Assembly: GCA_016713405.1 (NCBI GenBank)
Contig: JADJPF010000027.1
Span: 186,001 to 250,000 of the forward strand
Length of the DNA stretch: 64,000 nt
Direction: 5' to 3'
DNA from: Blastocatellia bacterium
GTDB taxonomy: Bacteria > Acidobacteriota > Blastocatellia > Chloracidobacteriales > JADJPF01
The notes below the pieces were generated by a model. That model had not been told where the DNA came from and searched no databases. It saw only the letters and a program-made list of their open reading frames with translations. Below, piece after piece: positions 1 to 9,046 of the stretch. The position numbers were made by a program, and so were the translations under genes. The number at the start of each line of letters is the position of its first letter. The first letter of the stretch is position 1.

Positions 1-1365
1 AAGCCAGAGGCTGATAAAAAAGTAGAAGATAAAGCAGAAGCTAAAACAGAAAATACAAAACCAAAGCGTCAAGTTCCATCTGCACAGCAAATCAATTATC
101 AAGACCGATTATCAAAAACTAGCGAGTCATTTGCTATTGTTGGTGCAACAGTTCATCCAGTTAGCGGAGCAGCAATTACTAATGGTACAGTGATTTGTGA
201 ACAAGGAAAAATAAAGGCTGTTGGGACTAATTTGCCAATACCAAAAGGAGTAAAAGTTATTGATGGCAAAGGTAAACATCTTTATCCAGGTTTAATTGCT
301 GCTAATACTTCTTTAGGTTTAATAGAAATTGGTTCTGTTAGTGGGAGTGTAGATTTAGCAGAAATAGGTAGTATTAATGCTAATGTCAACACAGAAATAG
401 CTGTTAATCCAGACTCAGAATTAATTCCTGTAACCCGTGCTAATGGAATTACTCACGCGCTAACACGTCCTGAAGGAGGTTTAGTTAGCGGTAAATCGGC
501 GGTAATTCGTTTAGATGGTTGGACTTGGGAAGATTTACGTGCTGGAGGAGATATTGCGCTGCATATCCAATGGCCTGCTATACCTCCACCAACGCGACCA
601 ACTACCGACCCAACACAGCTAACCCAACAAGAAGAGCGTAAGAAAGCTTATGAGAGAAATCTTAAGTCAATCAAAAAATCTTTTGAAGATGCAGAAGCTT
701 ACTTACAAGCAAAAAATGCTGCTGGTAAAGCAGGGGCTAAAACTTTTAAGGTAGACTCTAACCTTGAAGCAATGATTCCTGTTATTACAGGTAAAACACC
801 TGTAATTATTCATGCTGAGGAAACACGTCAGATAAAAAATGCAATCAAATGGGCTGAAGAAGAAGGAATAAGGATGATTTTAGCTGGTTCAACAGATCTT
901 TGGCGTGTAGCTGACCTGCTAAAAGAAAAACAAATTCCAGTAATTATTACAGGGATTCTTAACACTCCAGCGCGGGACGACGAGCCTTATGATACTGCAT
1001 ATGCTGTTGCTGCAAAGCTACATTCAAAAGGTGTTAAGTTTTGCATTGCTACATCTGGAGGTAATTTTGACACAGCATTTAGCCGTAACTTACCTTATCA
1101 TGCAGCTATGGCAGCAGCCTTTGGTTTACCCAAAGAGGAAGCCTTAAAAGCAGTAACACTTTATCCAGCAGAAATTCTAGGTTTAGGTGCTAATTTAGGG
1201 TCAATTGAAGTAGGCAAATCAGCTAGCTTGATTTTAACTACAGGAGATCCTTTAGAAATTAGAACAAAAATTTTAGCTGAATATATCGATGGTCGAGAAG
1301 TTAAATTAAACAATAATAAACATTATCGACTTTATGAAAAATACAATAACCGTCCTAAGTATTAA
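1..1365 (+). CDS. Amidohydrolase-fold protein, 5'-truncated, metal ligands apparently lost
   Basis: The frame is open from base 1, so the gene starts upstream of the window; the GTG at 190 is internal. The visible 454 residues begin with a Lys/Glu-rich linker, then a small beta-sandwich strand (ATVHPVSG), the core (LYPGLI) and the closing segment (GSIEVGKSASLIL) typical of imidazolonepropionase-like amidohydrolases. The family's metal-binding residues are missing. The HxH after PGLI is replaced by NTS. The usual TD aspartate is a serine (CIATSGG). One histidine remains in VIIHAEE. In acidobacteria and bacteroidetes such proteins often follow an intact paralogue; that part would lie outside the window. 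It is likely a non-catalytic or altered member. A terminator follows at 1391-1434. Confidence 0.85.
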   Translation, partial: KPEADKKVEDKAEAKTENTKPKRQVPSAQQINYQDRLSKTSESFAIVGATVHPVSGAAITNGTVICEQGKIKAVGTNLPIPKGVKVIDGKGKHLYPGLIAANTSLGLIEIGSVSGSVDLAEIGSINANVNTEIAVNPDSELIPVTRANGITHALTRPEGGLVSGKSAVIRLDGWTWEDLRAGGDIALHIQWPAIPPPTRPTTDPTQLTQQEERKKAYERNLKSIKKSFEDAEAYLQAKNAAGKAGAKTFKVDSNLEAMIPVITGKTPVIIHAEETRQIKNAIKWAEEEGIRMILAGSTDLWRVADLLKEKQIPVIITGILNTPARDDEPYDTAYAVAAKLHSKGVKFCIATSGGNFDTAFSRNLPYHAAMAAAFGLPKEEALKAVTLYPAEILGLGANLGSIEVGKSASLILTTGDPLEIRTKILAEYIDGREVKLNNNKHYRLYEKYNNRPKY

Positions 1366-1390
1366 TGTGTTATAAAATAGCACAGAAGCT

Positions 1391-1435
1391 AAAAATTAAA
1401 GAGTAGGCTAGAATTAGTCTACTCTTTAATTTTTT
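1391..1435 (+). terminator. Rho-independent terminator after the amidohydrolase gene
   Basis: A perfect 16-bp inverted repeat (1391-1406 and 1419-1434, core AAAGAGTAG/CTACTCTTT) with a 12-nt loop lies 26 bp after the stop. The 3' arm ends in a T run. Confidence 0.85.
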
Positions 1436-1478
1436 GTTTTAAGTAAAATAGTTAATAAATATTTCAATAGAGATAAGC

Positions 1479-4400
1479 ATGGCTCTAAATGCTGTAAATT
1501 CTACAGATCCAATAATTGGGCGCAAATTGGGAGATTTTTTGGTTAAGGAAAAATTAGGTGAAGGTGGTTTTGGTGCTGTTTATAAAGCCACTCAAATTAT
1601 TTTAGCCCGTAAAGCAGTAATAAAAATCCTTCATACTAGACATCGAACTAACCAAAATATACTTGAGCGTTTTAAGCGAGAGGCTCACCTAGCTTCCCGG
1701 CTAGAACACCCATATTGTGCGCATGTTTATTCATTTGGTGCAGAGCCGGATGGATTGCTTTGGATTGCTATGGAAATGGTGCAAGGCACTACTTTAGATA
1801 CTTGGTTAAAACTTAATGGAGCAATGCCACTAAATCGTTTTATACCTCTTTTTGATAAAATTTGCGAAGTTATACATACAGCACATGAATTAGGGATTAT
1901 TCACCGAGATATTAAACCTGCTAATATTATGGTTATTTCTCGTGCTGGTCGATTGTTACCTAAATTGCTAGATTTTGGTATTGCTAAAGATTTGTCTTTG
2001 ATAAGTAATGCTATAGCACAAAATAATGATATCTCTCAGGAAACAAACAATTTATTACCTAGTGGATCTGATGCAGGTACAGGAGAAAGAACCTTATTAA
2101 GTGATTTTCCAAAATCATCAGATGCTAGTCAAGTCACCGCATTACAAAAACCTACAACGGAGAAAGAGCCAAAACAGGAAATAGTAAACGATGATGAAAA
2201 TTCAAACGCTATGACTCTAATTAGTGAAGATGCCCATAAAAAAAATATAGCTAGTAAAACAGCTTTAGATAATGAATTAATAGATTCAAATCAACCTATT
2301 ACACATACAAAAGGAGTTGTTGGATCACCTAAATATATGTCTCCAGAGCAATGGAAAGGTGCTGTTAAAGTAGGTATACCAAGTGATATATATGCGTTAG
2401 GGGTAACTGCTTATGAGATACTTACCTCTAAAGCTCCATTCAAAGGCTCAGGCATAGCTTTGATGACAGCACATCTTAATGATCCTGTGCCAGCACTAGA
2501 TGTGGGTTTTCCTGAAAAACTGTCTTGGGTTCTAGCAAAGGCAATGGCAAAAGATCCTAAAGAACGTTATCAAAGTGCTTTAGAATTTTCCCAAGAAATT
2601 AAAATAGCTGTTTCATTTAATGAAGAACCATATAACTTACCACAATTAAATAATTTATTACTTTCAGAAATACTAAATGATGCTCCTAGGCCAATTGCTG
2701 AGTCTGTAGCTAATTTGAATGCTGCAAGAAATGCTTTTCAATTAAGAGATAACATTTTAGTAGTATTTCGTGTAGTAATCCGATATTTAGGACTTTTAGC
2801 ACTTATCAGCCATAGAAACACCAAACTTATCAATAAAGATTCTGAAAATATTTTAGCTACAATTAAGAAATTACGTCTATCAGGATTAAGTGAAAGTGAG
2901 TGGATTAGTTTTATTGGGGTTCTTTGCAATCCTTTTGCTAGCCAAAAAGACCTTCATCCAATCCCAGAATTAGTAGCTTTATTTTTAACAAGCGATAATC
3001 AAATACCAAAAAAGTTAAATAGCAGTTTGGTAGCTTTACTAGATTTAACACAAACCCACACTATTATTAAAAAAGAAGAGCAACTGACTCAGGATTTAGT
3101 ACCTGTTTTAGAAGAGCTAACAAACTTTTTGTCTGCTGTAAGTTTTTTGAATAATTATTATTTAGTGATTCCTAATGATGAAATTCAATCAATTGGGGAA
3201 AAATGGATGGGTGCTATCAAACTCAATAAAACAAAAATTTCATTAAAGGGCAAAAACTTTGTAGTTGACCATCCAACCCTAACAGATGCTGAGGGTAATA
3301 TAATAATTTCTCTTTGGCCTTTAGTACAAATTGCTAGTCCATCTTTGGGACAAAACAAAGAATTATTTTTGTTAGAAGGAAATGGTAGACAATCGGCAAA
3401 GCTGATTTCTTTGCCATCTGGTTTTGAGAAAGAGGATGAAGCTCCTTGGCAATGGTTAAAAGAAGTATTTTTTACTGAAGAAGAAAAACAAACTACTTTG
3501 GTTATAGAAGAATCTCCATATCCTGGATTAACTACCTTTAAGAGTGAAAATGCTAATTTGTTTTATGGTAGGGAAAGAGAAATAGAAAGTGTACTAAATC
3601 GATTAAAAATAACTCCATTTTTGGCTATAGTTGGCCCATCAGGAACAGGTAAAAGTTCTTTTGTTCAAGCTGGAATTATTCCAAATTTAGGAAAAAATTG
3701 GCTAACAGTAACTCTTAGACCATCAGTAACACCTATAGCAAATTTACTAGCAAAACTAGATAAACAAGAATTTAATATTAATAAGTTTAATCATCTAAAA
3801 AACGATGAAAAATTTTTAAGCTATGTTTTACAAGATGTTGCTAAAAACAAACATGCTTCTATTTTGTTGGTTGTTGATCAATTTGAAGAACTTTTTACTT
3901 TATGCTCAGATAAAGATGAACAGCAGCTATATGCAAAATATTTATCTAATGCAGCTTATTCTGAAGAAGAGCCTATTCGCATTATTATTACTTTGCGAGA
4001 TGACTTTTTGATCAAAGTTAAATCATTATCAGGGTTACAAGATAAAATTACCCAGAATCTAGAATTACTTACTACTCCAGAAACTATGGATCTTCTTAGA
4101 ATCCTAGTAGAACCAGCTAAAAAGCTAAATTATGTATTTGAAGATTCAGAATTGCCAAAAGAAATAGTTCAAACTGTTAAGCAAGAGGCTAGTGCTTTAC
4201 CTTTGCTAGCGTTTACGGTTGCAAAATTATGGGAGTTTAGAGATCAACAATTTAAGCAAATACGACGCAAAACCTATGAATCTATGGGAGGTGTTGGGGG
4301 TGCTTTAGCTCGTCATGCTGAAAGTATGATAGAACAGATGTCTCAATCAGAACGCTCTTTAGTAAAAGAGGCTTTTAGGCATTTAATAACTAGTGAAGGT

Positions 4401-4895
4401 ACTCGTACCACTTTGACTAGACAAGAGTTATTAGAGCTTTTAGGAAGTAATAAAGATAGTGAAATTGTGCTAGAAAAATTAATTAATAATCGCTTGTTGG
4501 TTAGTGCAGAAGGGGAAAAAGGAACAGAGCGCATAGAATTAGTGCATGAAGCTTTATTATCAAGTTGGCCTCGTCTTATTAATTGGCGGCAAGAAATGGC
4601 TGAAGGTGCAAGACTTAGAGATCAATTGAGAATAGCCGCCCAGCAATGGCATGAAAGAAATCGTCCAAAAGGGCTACTTTGGCGAGATGAAGCACTAAAA
4701 GAATATCAGTTGTGGAGAGAACGCTATCAAGGAAAATTGACAAATTTAGAAGAAGAATTTGCATCAATGAGTTTACAAGAAGCTACTTATAGCCAAAGGT
4801 TAAGAAGAAGGCTTGTTGTAAGTGCAATTACTATGTTAGTTATAGGTGTAGCTTTACTTTTTATCAACAACAAAGAACAAAAAAACAATTATTAG
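1479..4895 (+). CDS. Ser/Thr kinase - STAND NTPase - TM, N-terminal part of a frameshifted receptor
   Basis: The kinase domain has a Gly-rich loop (27-32), Lys49, HRD at 142-144, DFG at 165-167 and SPEQ at 288-291, so the catalytic residues look intact. About 120 Ser/Thr/Asn-rich residues are inserted between DFG and SPEQ, where 20-30 is usual. A middle region of unknown function follows. A STAND-type NTPase comes next, starting with a YPGL/FYGRE segment, Walker A GPSGTGKSS (719-727) and a VVDQFEE Walker B. A single TM segment lies near 1110-1130. The frame stops six codons after the TM region, at an A7 run (4879-4885). A -1 shift there joins it directly to the WD40 frame that follows. The intact product would be about 1,810 residues, with kinase and NTPase on one side of the membrane and WD40/SUMF1 on the other. 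Confidence 0.9.
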   Translation: MALNAVNSTDPIIGRKLGDFLVKEKLGEGGFGAVYKATQIILARKAVIKILHTRHRTNQNILERFKREAHLASRLEHPYCAHVYSFGAEPDGLLWIAMEMVQGTTLDTWLKLNGAMPLNRFIPLFDKICEVIHTAHELGIIHRDIKPANIMVISRAGRLLPKLLDFGIAKDLSLISNAIAQNNDISQETNNLLPSGSDAGTGERTLLSDFPKSSDASQVTALQKPTTEKEPKQEIVNDDENSNAMTLISEDAHKKNIASKTALDNELIDSNQPITHTKGVVGSPKYMSPEQWKGAVKVGIPSDIYALGVTAYEILTSKAPFKGSGIALMTAHLNDPVPALDVGFPEKLSWVLAKAMAKDPKERYQSALEFSQEIKIAVSFNEEPYNLPQLNNLLLSEILNDAPRPIAESVANLNAARNAFQLRDNILVVFRVVIRYLGLLALISHRNTKLINKDSENILATIKKLRLSGLSESEWISFIGVLCNPFASQKDLHPIPELVALFLTSDNQIPKKLNSSLVALLDLTQTHTIIKKEEQLTQDLVPVLEELTNFLSAVSFLNNYYLVIPNDEIQSIGEKWMGAIKLNKTKISLKGKNFVVDHPTLTDAEGNIIISLWPLVQIASPSLGQNKELFLLEGNGRQSAKLISLPSGFEKEDEAPWQWLKEVFFTEEEKQTTLVIEESPYPGLTTFKSENANLFYGREREIESVLNRLKITPFLAIVGPSGTGKSSFVQAGIIPNLGKNWLTVTLRPSVTPIANLLAKLDKQEFNINKFNHLKNDEKFLSYVLQDVAKNKHASILLVVDQFEELFTLCSDKDEQQLYAKYLSNAAYSEEEPIRIIITLRDDFLIKVKSLSGLQDKITQNLELLTTPETMDLLRILVEPAKKLNYVFEDSELPKEIVQTVKQEASALPLLAFTVAKLWEFRDQQFKQIRRKTYESMGGVGGALARHAESMIEQMSQSERSLVKEAFRHLITSEGTRTTLTRQELLELLGSNKDSEIVLEKLINNRLLVSAEGEKGTERIELVHEALLSSWPRLINWRQEMAEGARLRDQLRIAAQQWHERNRPKGLLWRDEALKEYQLWRERYQGKLTNLEEEFASMSLQEATYSQRLRRRLVVSAITMLVIGVALLFINNKEQKNNY

Positions 4896-4933
4896 AAACC
4901 TTAGAACTTTATGAGGAGCAGGGCCGTCAAGAA

Positions 4934-6913
4934 ATGCTAAAAAGTAATTTGGATGGGGCGGCTGTTTATTTAAGTGAAGCTTATGCAAAGGGAAAAGATA
5001 GTTTAGCTCTTAAATATATGCTTTCTGTTGCTTTAGCAAAAGCAGAAAATCGACCTACTATTGCGCTATCTAACCATACAGACATAGTAACAATGGCTAT
5101 ATTTAGCCCAAATAATAGTTTAGTAGTAACAACTAGCAAAGATAAAACCGTAAGGATTTGGCAAGCAACTGATGGTAAAGAGCTTTTTATACTAAAAGGC
5201 CATCAAGATATTGTAACATCTGCTAGTTTTAGCCCAGATAGCAAGTATTTAGTTACTTCTAGTTTAGATAAAACAGCCTGTCTATGGGATACAAATTCAG
5301 GTAATTTAATAAAAACTTTTAATGGTCATAGTGATGGATTACTAAAAGCTATATTTAGCCCAGATGGGAAACAAATTATTACTATAAGCTATGACCATAA
5401 CGCTAAAATATGGGATACTGTAACAGGTAAACTAATCAATGACTTAGTCCAGCATAAAGGAGTAATATATTCTGTTTGTTATAGTCCAGATGGGAAAACA
5501 ATAGCTACTGCTAGTGGTGATAAAACAGTAAATGTTTGGGAGAGTGCCACAGGGAAATTAAAAAATACTCTAACAGGACATAAATCTGGAATAATAGCTC
5601 TTGCTTTTAGTCCAAATAGCCAACTTCTTATATCAGCAAGTTTAGATAAAACGGCAAAAGTTTGGCAGGCAAAAGATGGAAATCTAATTTACAGCCTAGA
5701 ACAACATCAATTAGCTGTAACGGATGCTAAATTTAGCCCAGATGGAAAAACAATTTTAACTACTAGCAGTGATTCTAAAGCATATGTTTGGGAAGCGGAA
5801 ACAGGAAAATTAATTACTACTTTAGAAGGGCATACTGCGGATATTATTAATGGAAATTTTAGCCCAGATGGAAAATTAATTATTACTAATTCTTATGATG
5901 GCACTTTAAGAATATGGGAAAAAATTACTGGTAGATTTTTAGTTGCTTTAGTAGGTCACAAAGGGCCTTTGTCAAGCGGATTTTTTGATTACCAAGGAAA
6001 AAAAGTTGTTACTGCTAGTGAGGACAAAGAAGCAAAGATTTGGCAAATAGATGTAGAAAATAGACCTCCTTCAGAAGTTTTAGTTATTGTTAAAGAAAAA
6101 ATCCCTTTCTACCTTCAAGATGGGAGGCTAATAGCGAAAGAGCAACCTAAAATTGAAGTAACAAATGAAAAAATTACCATTAATAATGACAATAACGGAA
6201 ATGAAATATATATAGAAGACCTAGGAGGGGATATAAAACTAGAAGTGGTCAAAATACCAGGAGGAGTCTTTGAAATGGGATCACCTGCGACAGAAAAAGA
6301 CCATAACAATGATGAAAAACTGCACAAAGTACAGCTATCTGATTTTTATTTAGGTAAATATGAAGTAACGCAAGCACAATGGCGTATTGTAGCTGCGCTG
6401 CCAACAATAAATATTCATCTAAAAGCAGATCCAGCAAAATTTAAAGGAGAATTACTACCTGTTGAAAGTATAAGTTGGGATGAAGCTATAGAATTTTGTG
6501 CAAGATTATCAAAAGCAACAGGTAATCAATATCGTTTACCTTCAGAAGCAGAATGGGAATATGCTGCCCGTGCAGGAAATAAAAATGAATATCCTGATAA
6601 TTTAGAACAAATGGCTTGGTATGACAAAAATTCTGAAAATAAAACACAGGTTGTAGGGCAAAAACAGCCAAATCCTTGGGGATTATATGATATTTATGGA
6701 AATATTTATGAGTTTTGTAATGATTGGTATGGAGAATATCCAGAAAACTTGGTGGTAGATCCAAAAGGTGCTAATTCAGGAGATGCTAAAGTTGTTCGTG
6801 GAGGTAGTTGGTATTATCCAAACAACTACTGTAGATCAGCACTTCGGAACTTTATCCCTACAAATCGCTCACTTAATTATCTAGGTTTTCGAGTTGTGAA
6901 AGTAGTTAAATGA
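4934..6913 (+). CDS. WD40 repeats and SUMF1-like domain, C-terminal part of the frameshifted kinase receptor
   Basis: This is the continuation of the preceding gene in the -1 frame; the frame is open back to the A7 run at 4879-4885 and the ATG at 4934 is probably internal. It starts with a helical linker, then eight WD40 repeats (about residues 45-370, each with SPDG-type turns and an IW or VW ending). A formylglycine-generating-enzyme/sulfatase-modifying domain follows (about 430-655; GGVFEMGS, YEVTQAQW, RLPSEAEWEYAAR, VRGGSW, GFRVVK). Of the two catalytic cysteines of true FGE, only the position in YCRSALR appears present; the one five residues earlier is Tyr. It is therefore more likely a binding domain than a formylglycine synthase. 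WD40 plus SUMF1 suggests ligand or target recognition for the kinase/NTPase half. Confidence 0.88.
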   Translation: MLKSNLDGAAVYLSEAYAKGKDSLALKYMLSVALAKAENRPTIALSNHTDIVTMAIFSPNNSLVVTTSKDKTVRIWQATDGKELFILKGHQDIVTSASFSPDSKYLVTSSLDKTACLWDTNSGNLIKTFNGHSDGLLKAIFSPDGKQIITISYDHNAKIWDTVTGKLINDLVQHKGVIYSVCYSPDGKTIATASGDKTVNVWESATGKLKNTLTGHKSGIIALAFSPNSQLLISASLDKTAKVWQAKDGNLIYSLEQHQLAVTDAKFSPDGKTILTTSSDSKAYVWEAETGKLITTLEGHTADIINGNFSPDGKLIITNSYDGTLRIWEKITGRFLVALVGHKGPLSSGFFDYQGKKVVTASEDKEAKIWQIDVENRPPSEVLVIVKEKIPFYLQDGRLIAKEQPKIEVTNEKITINNDNNGNEIYIEDLGGDIKLEVVKIPGGVFEMGSPATEKDHNNDEKLHKVQLSDFYLGKYEVTQAQWRIVAALPTINIHLKADPAKFKGELLPVESISWDEAIEFCARLSKATGNQYRLPSEAEWEYAARAGNKNEYPDNLEQMAWYDKNSENKTQVVGQKQPNPWGLYDIYGNIYEFCNDWYGEYPENLVVDPKGANSGDAKVVRGGSWYYPNNYCRSALRNFIPTNRSLNYLGFRVVKVVK

Positions 6914-6967
6914 TATTTTTTCATTATTAAACAGAATAAGTTTTTTAGAATTAGAAAAGATAAAATT

Positions 6968-7834
6968 ATGTCCCTTAAAGGTATTGCAAAAGAAACATTA
7001 GCAATTTTAGATGAAGGAAAATTTCTTACACCTTCTGGAAAAGTAGTTAACTTTAAGCAAGAGCAGCTTTTAGCTGTTAAAAACACGATTCTTTACACAC
7101 CAGAAAAAGCAGAACAATTGCTTAATAAAGAAAATAATAATTCTTCTAAAAAGCTTCCAAAAATTGAAGTTACTGATGAAACTACACAGGTAGCCGCTAA
7201 ACGATTGGTTCAAGAAGAAGGCTGTAATGACCTTGTGTTACTTAATTTTGCTTCAGCAAGAAATCCTGGCGGAGGCTTTATCAATGGAGCAAAAGCACAG
7301 GAAGAAGATATTTCTAGGTGTTCGGGGCTTTATCCTTGTTTGCTCACACAACCTTTATATTATGAAGTAAACCGTAGGCAAGAATCTTTACTTTATACTG
7401 ATCATGTAATTTATTCGCCTAAAGTACCGTTTTTTCGTAGCAGAAACCGAGAACTACTAGAAGATTTTTTCTTAGCATCAGTAATTACAGCACCTGCACC
7501 AAATGCAGGTCAGCATATCCGCCACACAGAAGATAGCAAAGCAAGATGGTTAGAAGTGGAGCAAACCTTAAAACATAGAGCAGGCATAGTTTTAGCTATT
7601 GCTGAGGAAAACAAACATCGTAATCTGCTTTTAGGTGCTTGGGGGTGTGGGGTTTTTGGTAATTCTCCTGCTATGGTTGCAGATGTTTTTGCTAATTGGC
7701 TTGCAAATCAGCAATTTCTAGGTTGTTTTGATCGTGTTGTTTTTGGTATTTATGATAATAGCCAAGAAAAAGGACTTTTTCGGCTTTCCAAAGAAGATTT
7801 TCTCAAAGTTAACTATAATAAAATATGGATTTAA
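6968..7834 (+). CDS. Microbial-type poly(ADP-ribose) glycohydrolase (TIGR02452 family)
   Basis: The 288-residue protein matches the bacterial PARG/TIGR02452 family. The catalytic signature GGG-x7-QEE is present at residues 101-113 (NPGGG...QEED), preceded by LLNFASARN, and a C-terminal GAWGCGVFGN phosphate-binding loop follows. Family members hydrolyse ADP-ribose polymers or ADP-ribosyl groups using the second Glu. The gene lies 54 bp after the kinase/WD40/SUMF1 gene and overlaps the next HEAT-repeat gene by 10 bp, so the genes are probably co-transcribed. No ADP-ribosyltransferase is recognisable beside it. Confidence 0.88.
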   Translation: MSLKGIAKETLAILDEGKFLTPSGKVVNFKQEQLLAVKNTILYTPEKAEQLLNKENNNSSKKLPKIEVTDETTQVAAKRLVQEEGCNDLVLLNFASARNPGGGFINGAKAQEEDISRCSGLYPCLLTQPLYYEVNRRQESLLYTDHVIYSPKVPFFRSRNRELLEDFFLASVITAPAPNAGQHIRHTEDSKARWLEVEQTLKHRAGIVLAIAEENKHRNLLLGAWGCGVFGNSPAMVADVFANWLANQQFLGCFDRVVFGIYDNSQEKGLFRLSKEDFLKVNYNKIWI

Positions 7835-8991
7835 GAAATAAAGAAGAAAAAATAAAAATAATAAGAGAATTAGTAGAAAAAGATGATTTTAATGCAATAG
7901 ATTTGTTAATAAAAAGCTTAAAAGATAAGAGTAAAGATGTCCGTCTTGCTGCTGCACAAGCTTTAACAGAACTAGTAAGCCCAAAAGCTAGAGCAGCTTT
8001 AGTTGAAGCTTTAGATGACACTAGCGCGGAAGTTCGCTCTATGGTTATAGTTGCATTAGGGGAGATAAAAAGTCCTCAAACCATACCAAATTTAGTTAAA
8101 GCTTTGCAGGATAAAAATAAAAATGTTCGTGCTAAAGCTGCTTATGTGCTAAGTAAATTTTCAAATTTAACCCAAGAAGCAATTTTAGCTTTAGTTTTAG
8201 CCATAGAAGATAGCAGTGGTCAAGTTCGTATTTTTGCAGCAAAAACACTTAAAGAAATGACACTAGAAAAATGGAAAGCTATAGTAAGGCAATTAACAAT
8301 AAATGAATATAATAGTGTTGATGATAAAGTAAAACAAAATATACAAGTAGAAAAGATTTTATCTATTTTTATAAAAGCCTTAGACGACAGCGAAAAAATT
8401 GTGCGTGAACAGTCTGCTTTAGGATTAGTAGAAATAGTTAGGGCAAATAAAGCATTGTTTTCAAATAAGCTAACGTTTCAAGATATTCTAATTAAAATAT
8501 TTGAAGGAAATTTTTCACCTTATGCGCGTGCTAATGCTTTAAGGCTATTGGAGATATTCAAAAATTCTAAAACTACAAATATTTTTATAAAAATTTTGGA
8601 AGAAGCTAATTATGACTTGTATGATACTGCTATTGAAATGTCAGCCGAAATTGTAAGAGAAAATAAAACTTTGGCTAAACAAATAATCCCTATATTGTAC
8701 AAAGCTGTAGAAGATAAAGATCACAATGTTCGTAGCTTCGCCATAGATGCACTTGGTCAAATTGCTGAAATAGGAGACAAACTTGCTATAGCTGCTTTAA
8801 GCAAAGCTTTGGAAGATGAAGATTTTGATGTTTATTGTGCAGCTTTGGAGACTTTAGCTAAAATAAGTGATAAACAAACCCTTCCAGCATTACTTAAAGT
8901 GTTAAAAAAAAATAAAATGGCTAGCTATTATTTTAATAAATACCATCCAAATAAATTAGAAGAAATTATATCAATAGTCGAGAATAGATAA
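7825..8991 (+). CDS. HEAT-repeat (PBS-lyase type) protein
   Basis: The 388 residues are almost entirely about 31-residue helical repeats of the HEAT/PBS-lyase type (LIKSLKDKSKDVRLAAAQAL, then VKALQDKNKNVRAKAA). The repeats are clear in the N-terminal 130 residues and again after residue 290. There is no signal peptide or enzymatic motif. The ATG lies inside the end of the PARG gene, in another frame (10-bp overlap), suggesting translational coupling. The likely role is as a protein-binding scaffold. It is related in repeat type to the larger HEAT protein at 9741-12458. Confidence 0.85.
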   Translation: MDLRNKEEKIKIIRELVEKDDFNAIDLLIKSLKDKSKDVRLAAAQALTELVSPKARAALVEALDDTSAEVRSMVIVALGEIKSPQTIPNLVKALQDKNKNVRAKAAYVLSKFSNLTQEAILALVLAIEDSSGQVRIFAAKTLKEMTLEKWKAIVRQLTINEYNSVDDKVKQNIQVEKILSIFIKALDDSEKIVREQSALGLVEIVRANKALFSNKLTFQDILIKIFEGNFSPYARANALRLLEIFKNSKTTNIFIKILEEANYDLYDTAIEMSAEIVRENKTLAKQIIPILYKAVEDKDHNVRSFAIDALGQIAEIGDKLAIAALSKALEDEDFDVYCAALETLAKISDKQTLPALLKVLKKNKMASYYFNKYHPNKLEEIISIVENR

Positions 8992-9046
8992 AGTCTTCTA
9001 TTAATACTAAATATTGCAAAATTTAACAATTAAGAGGTTTTTTAGA

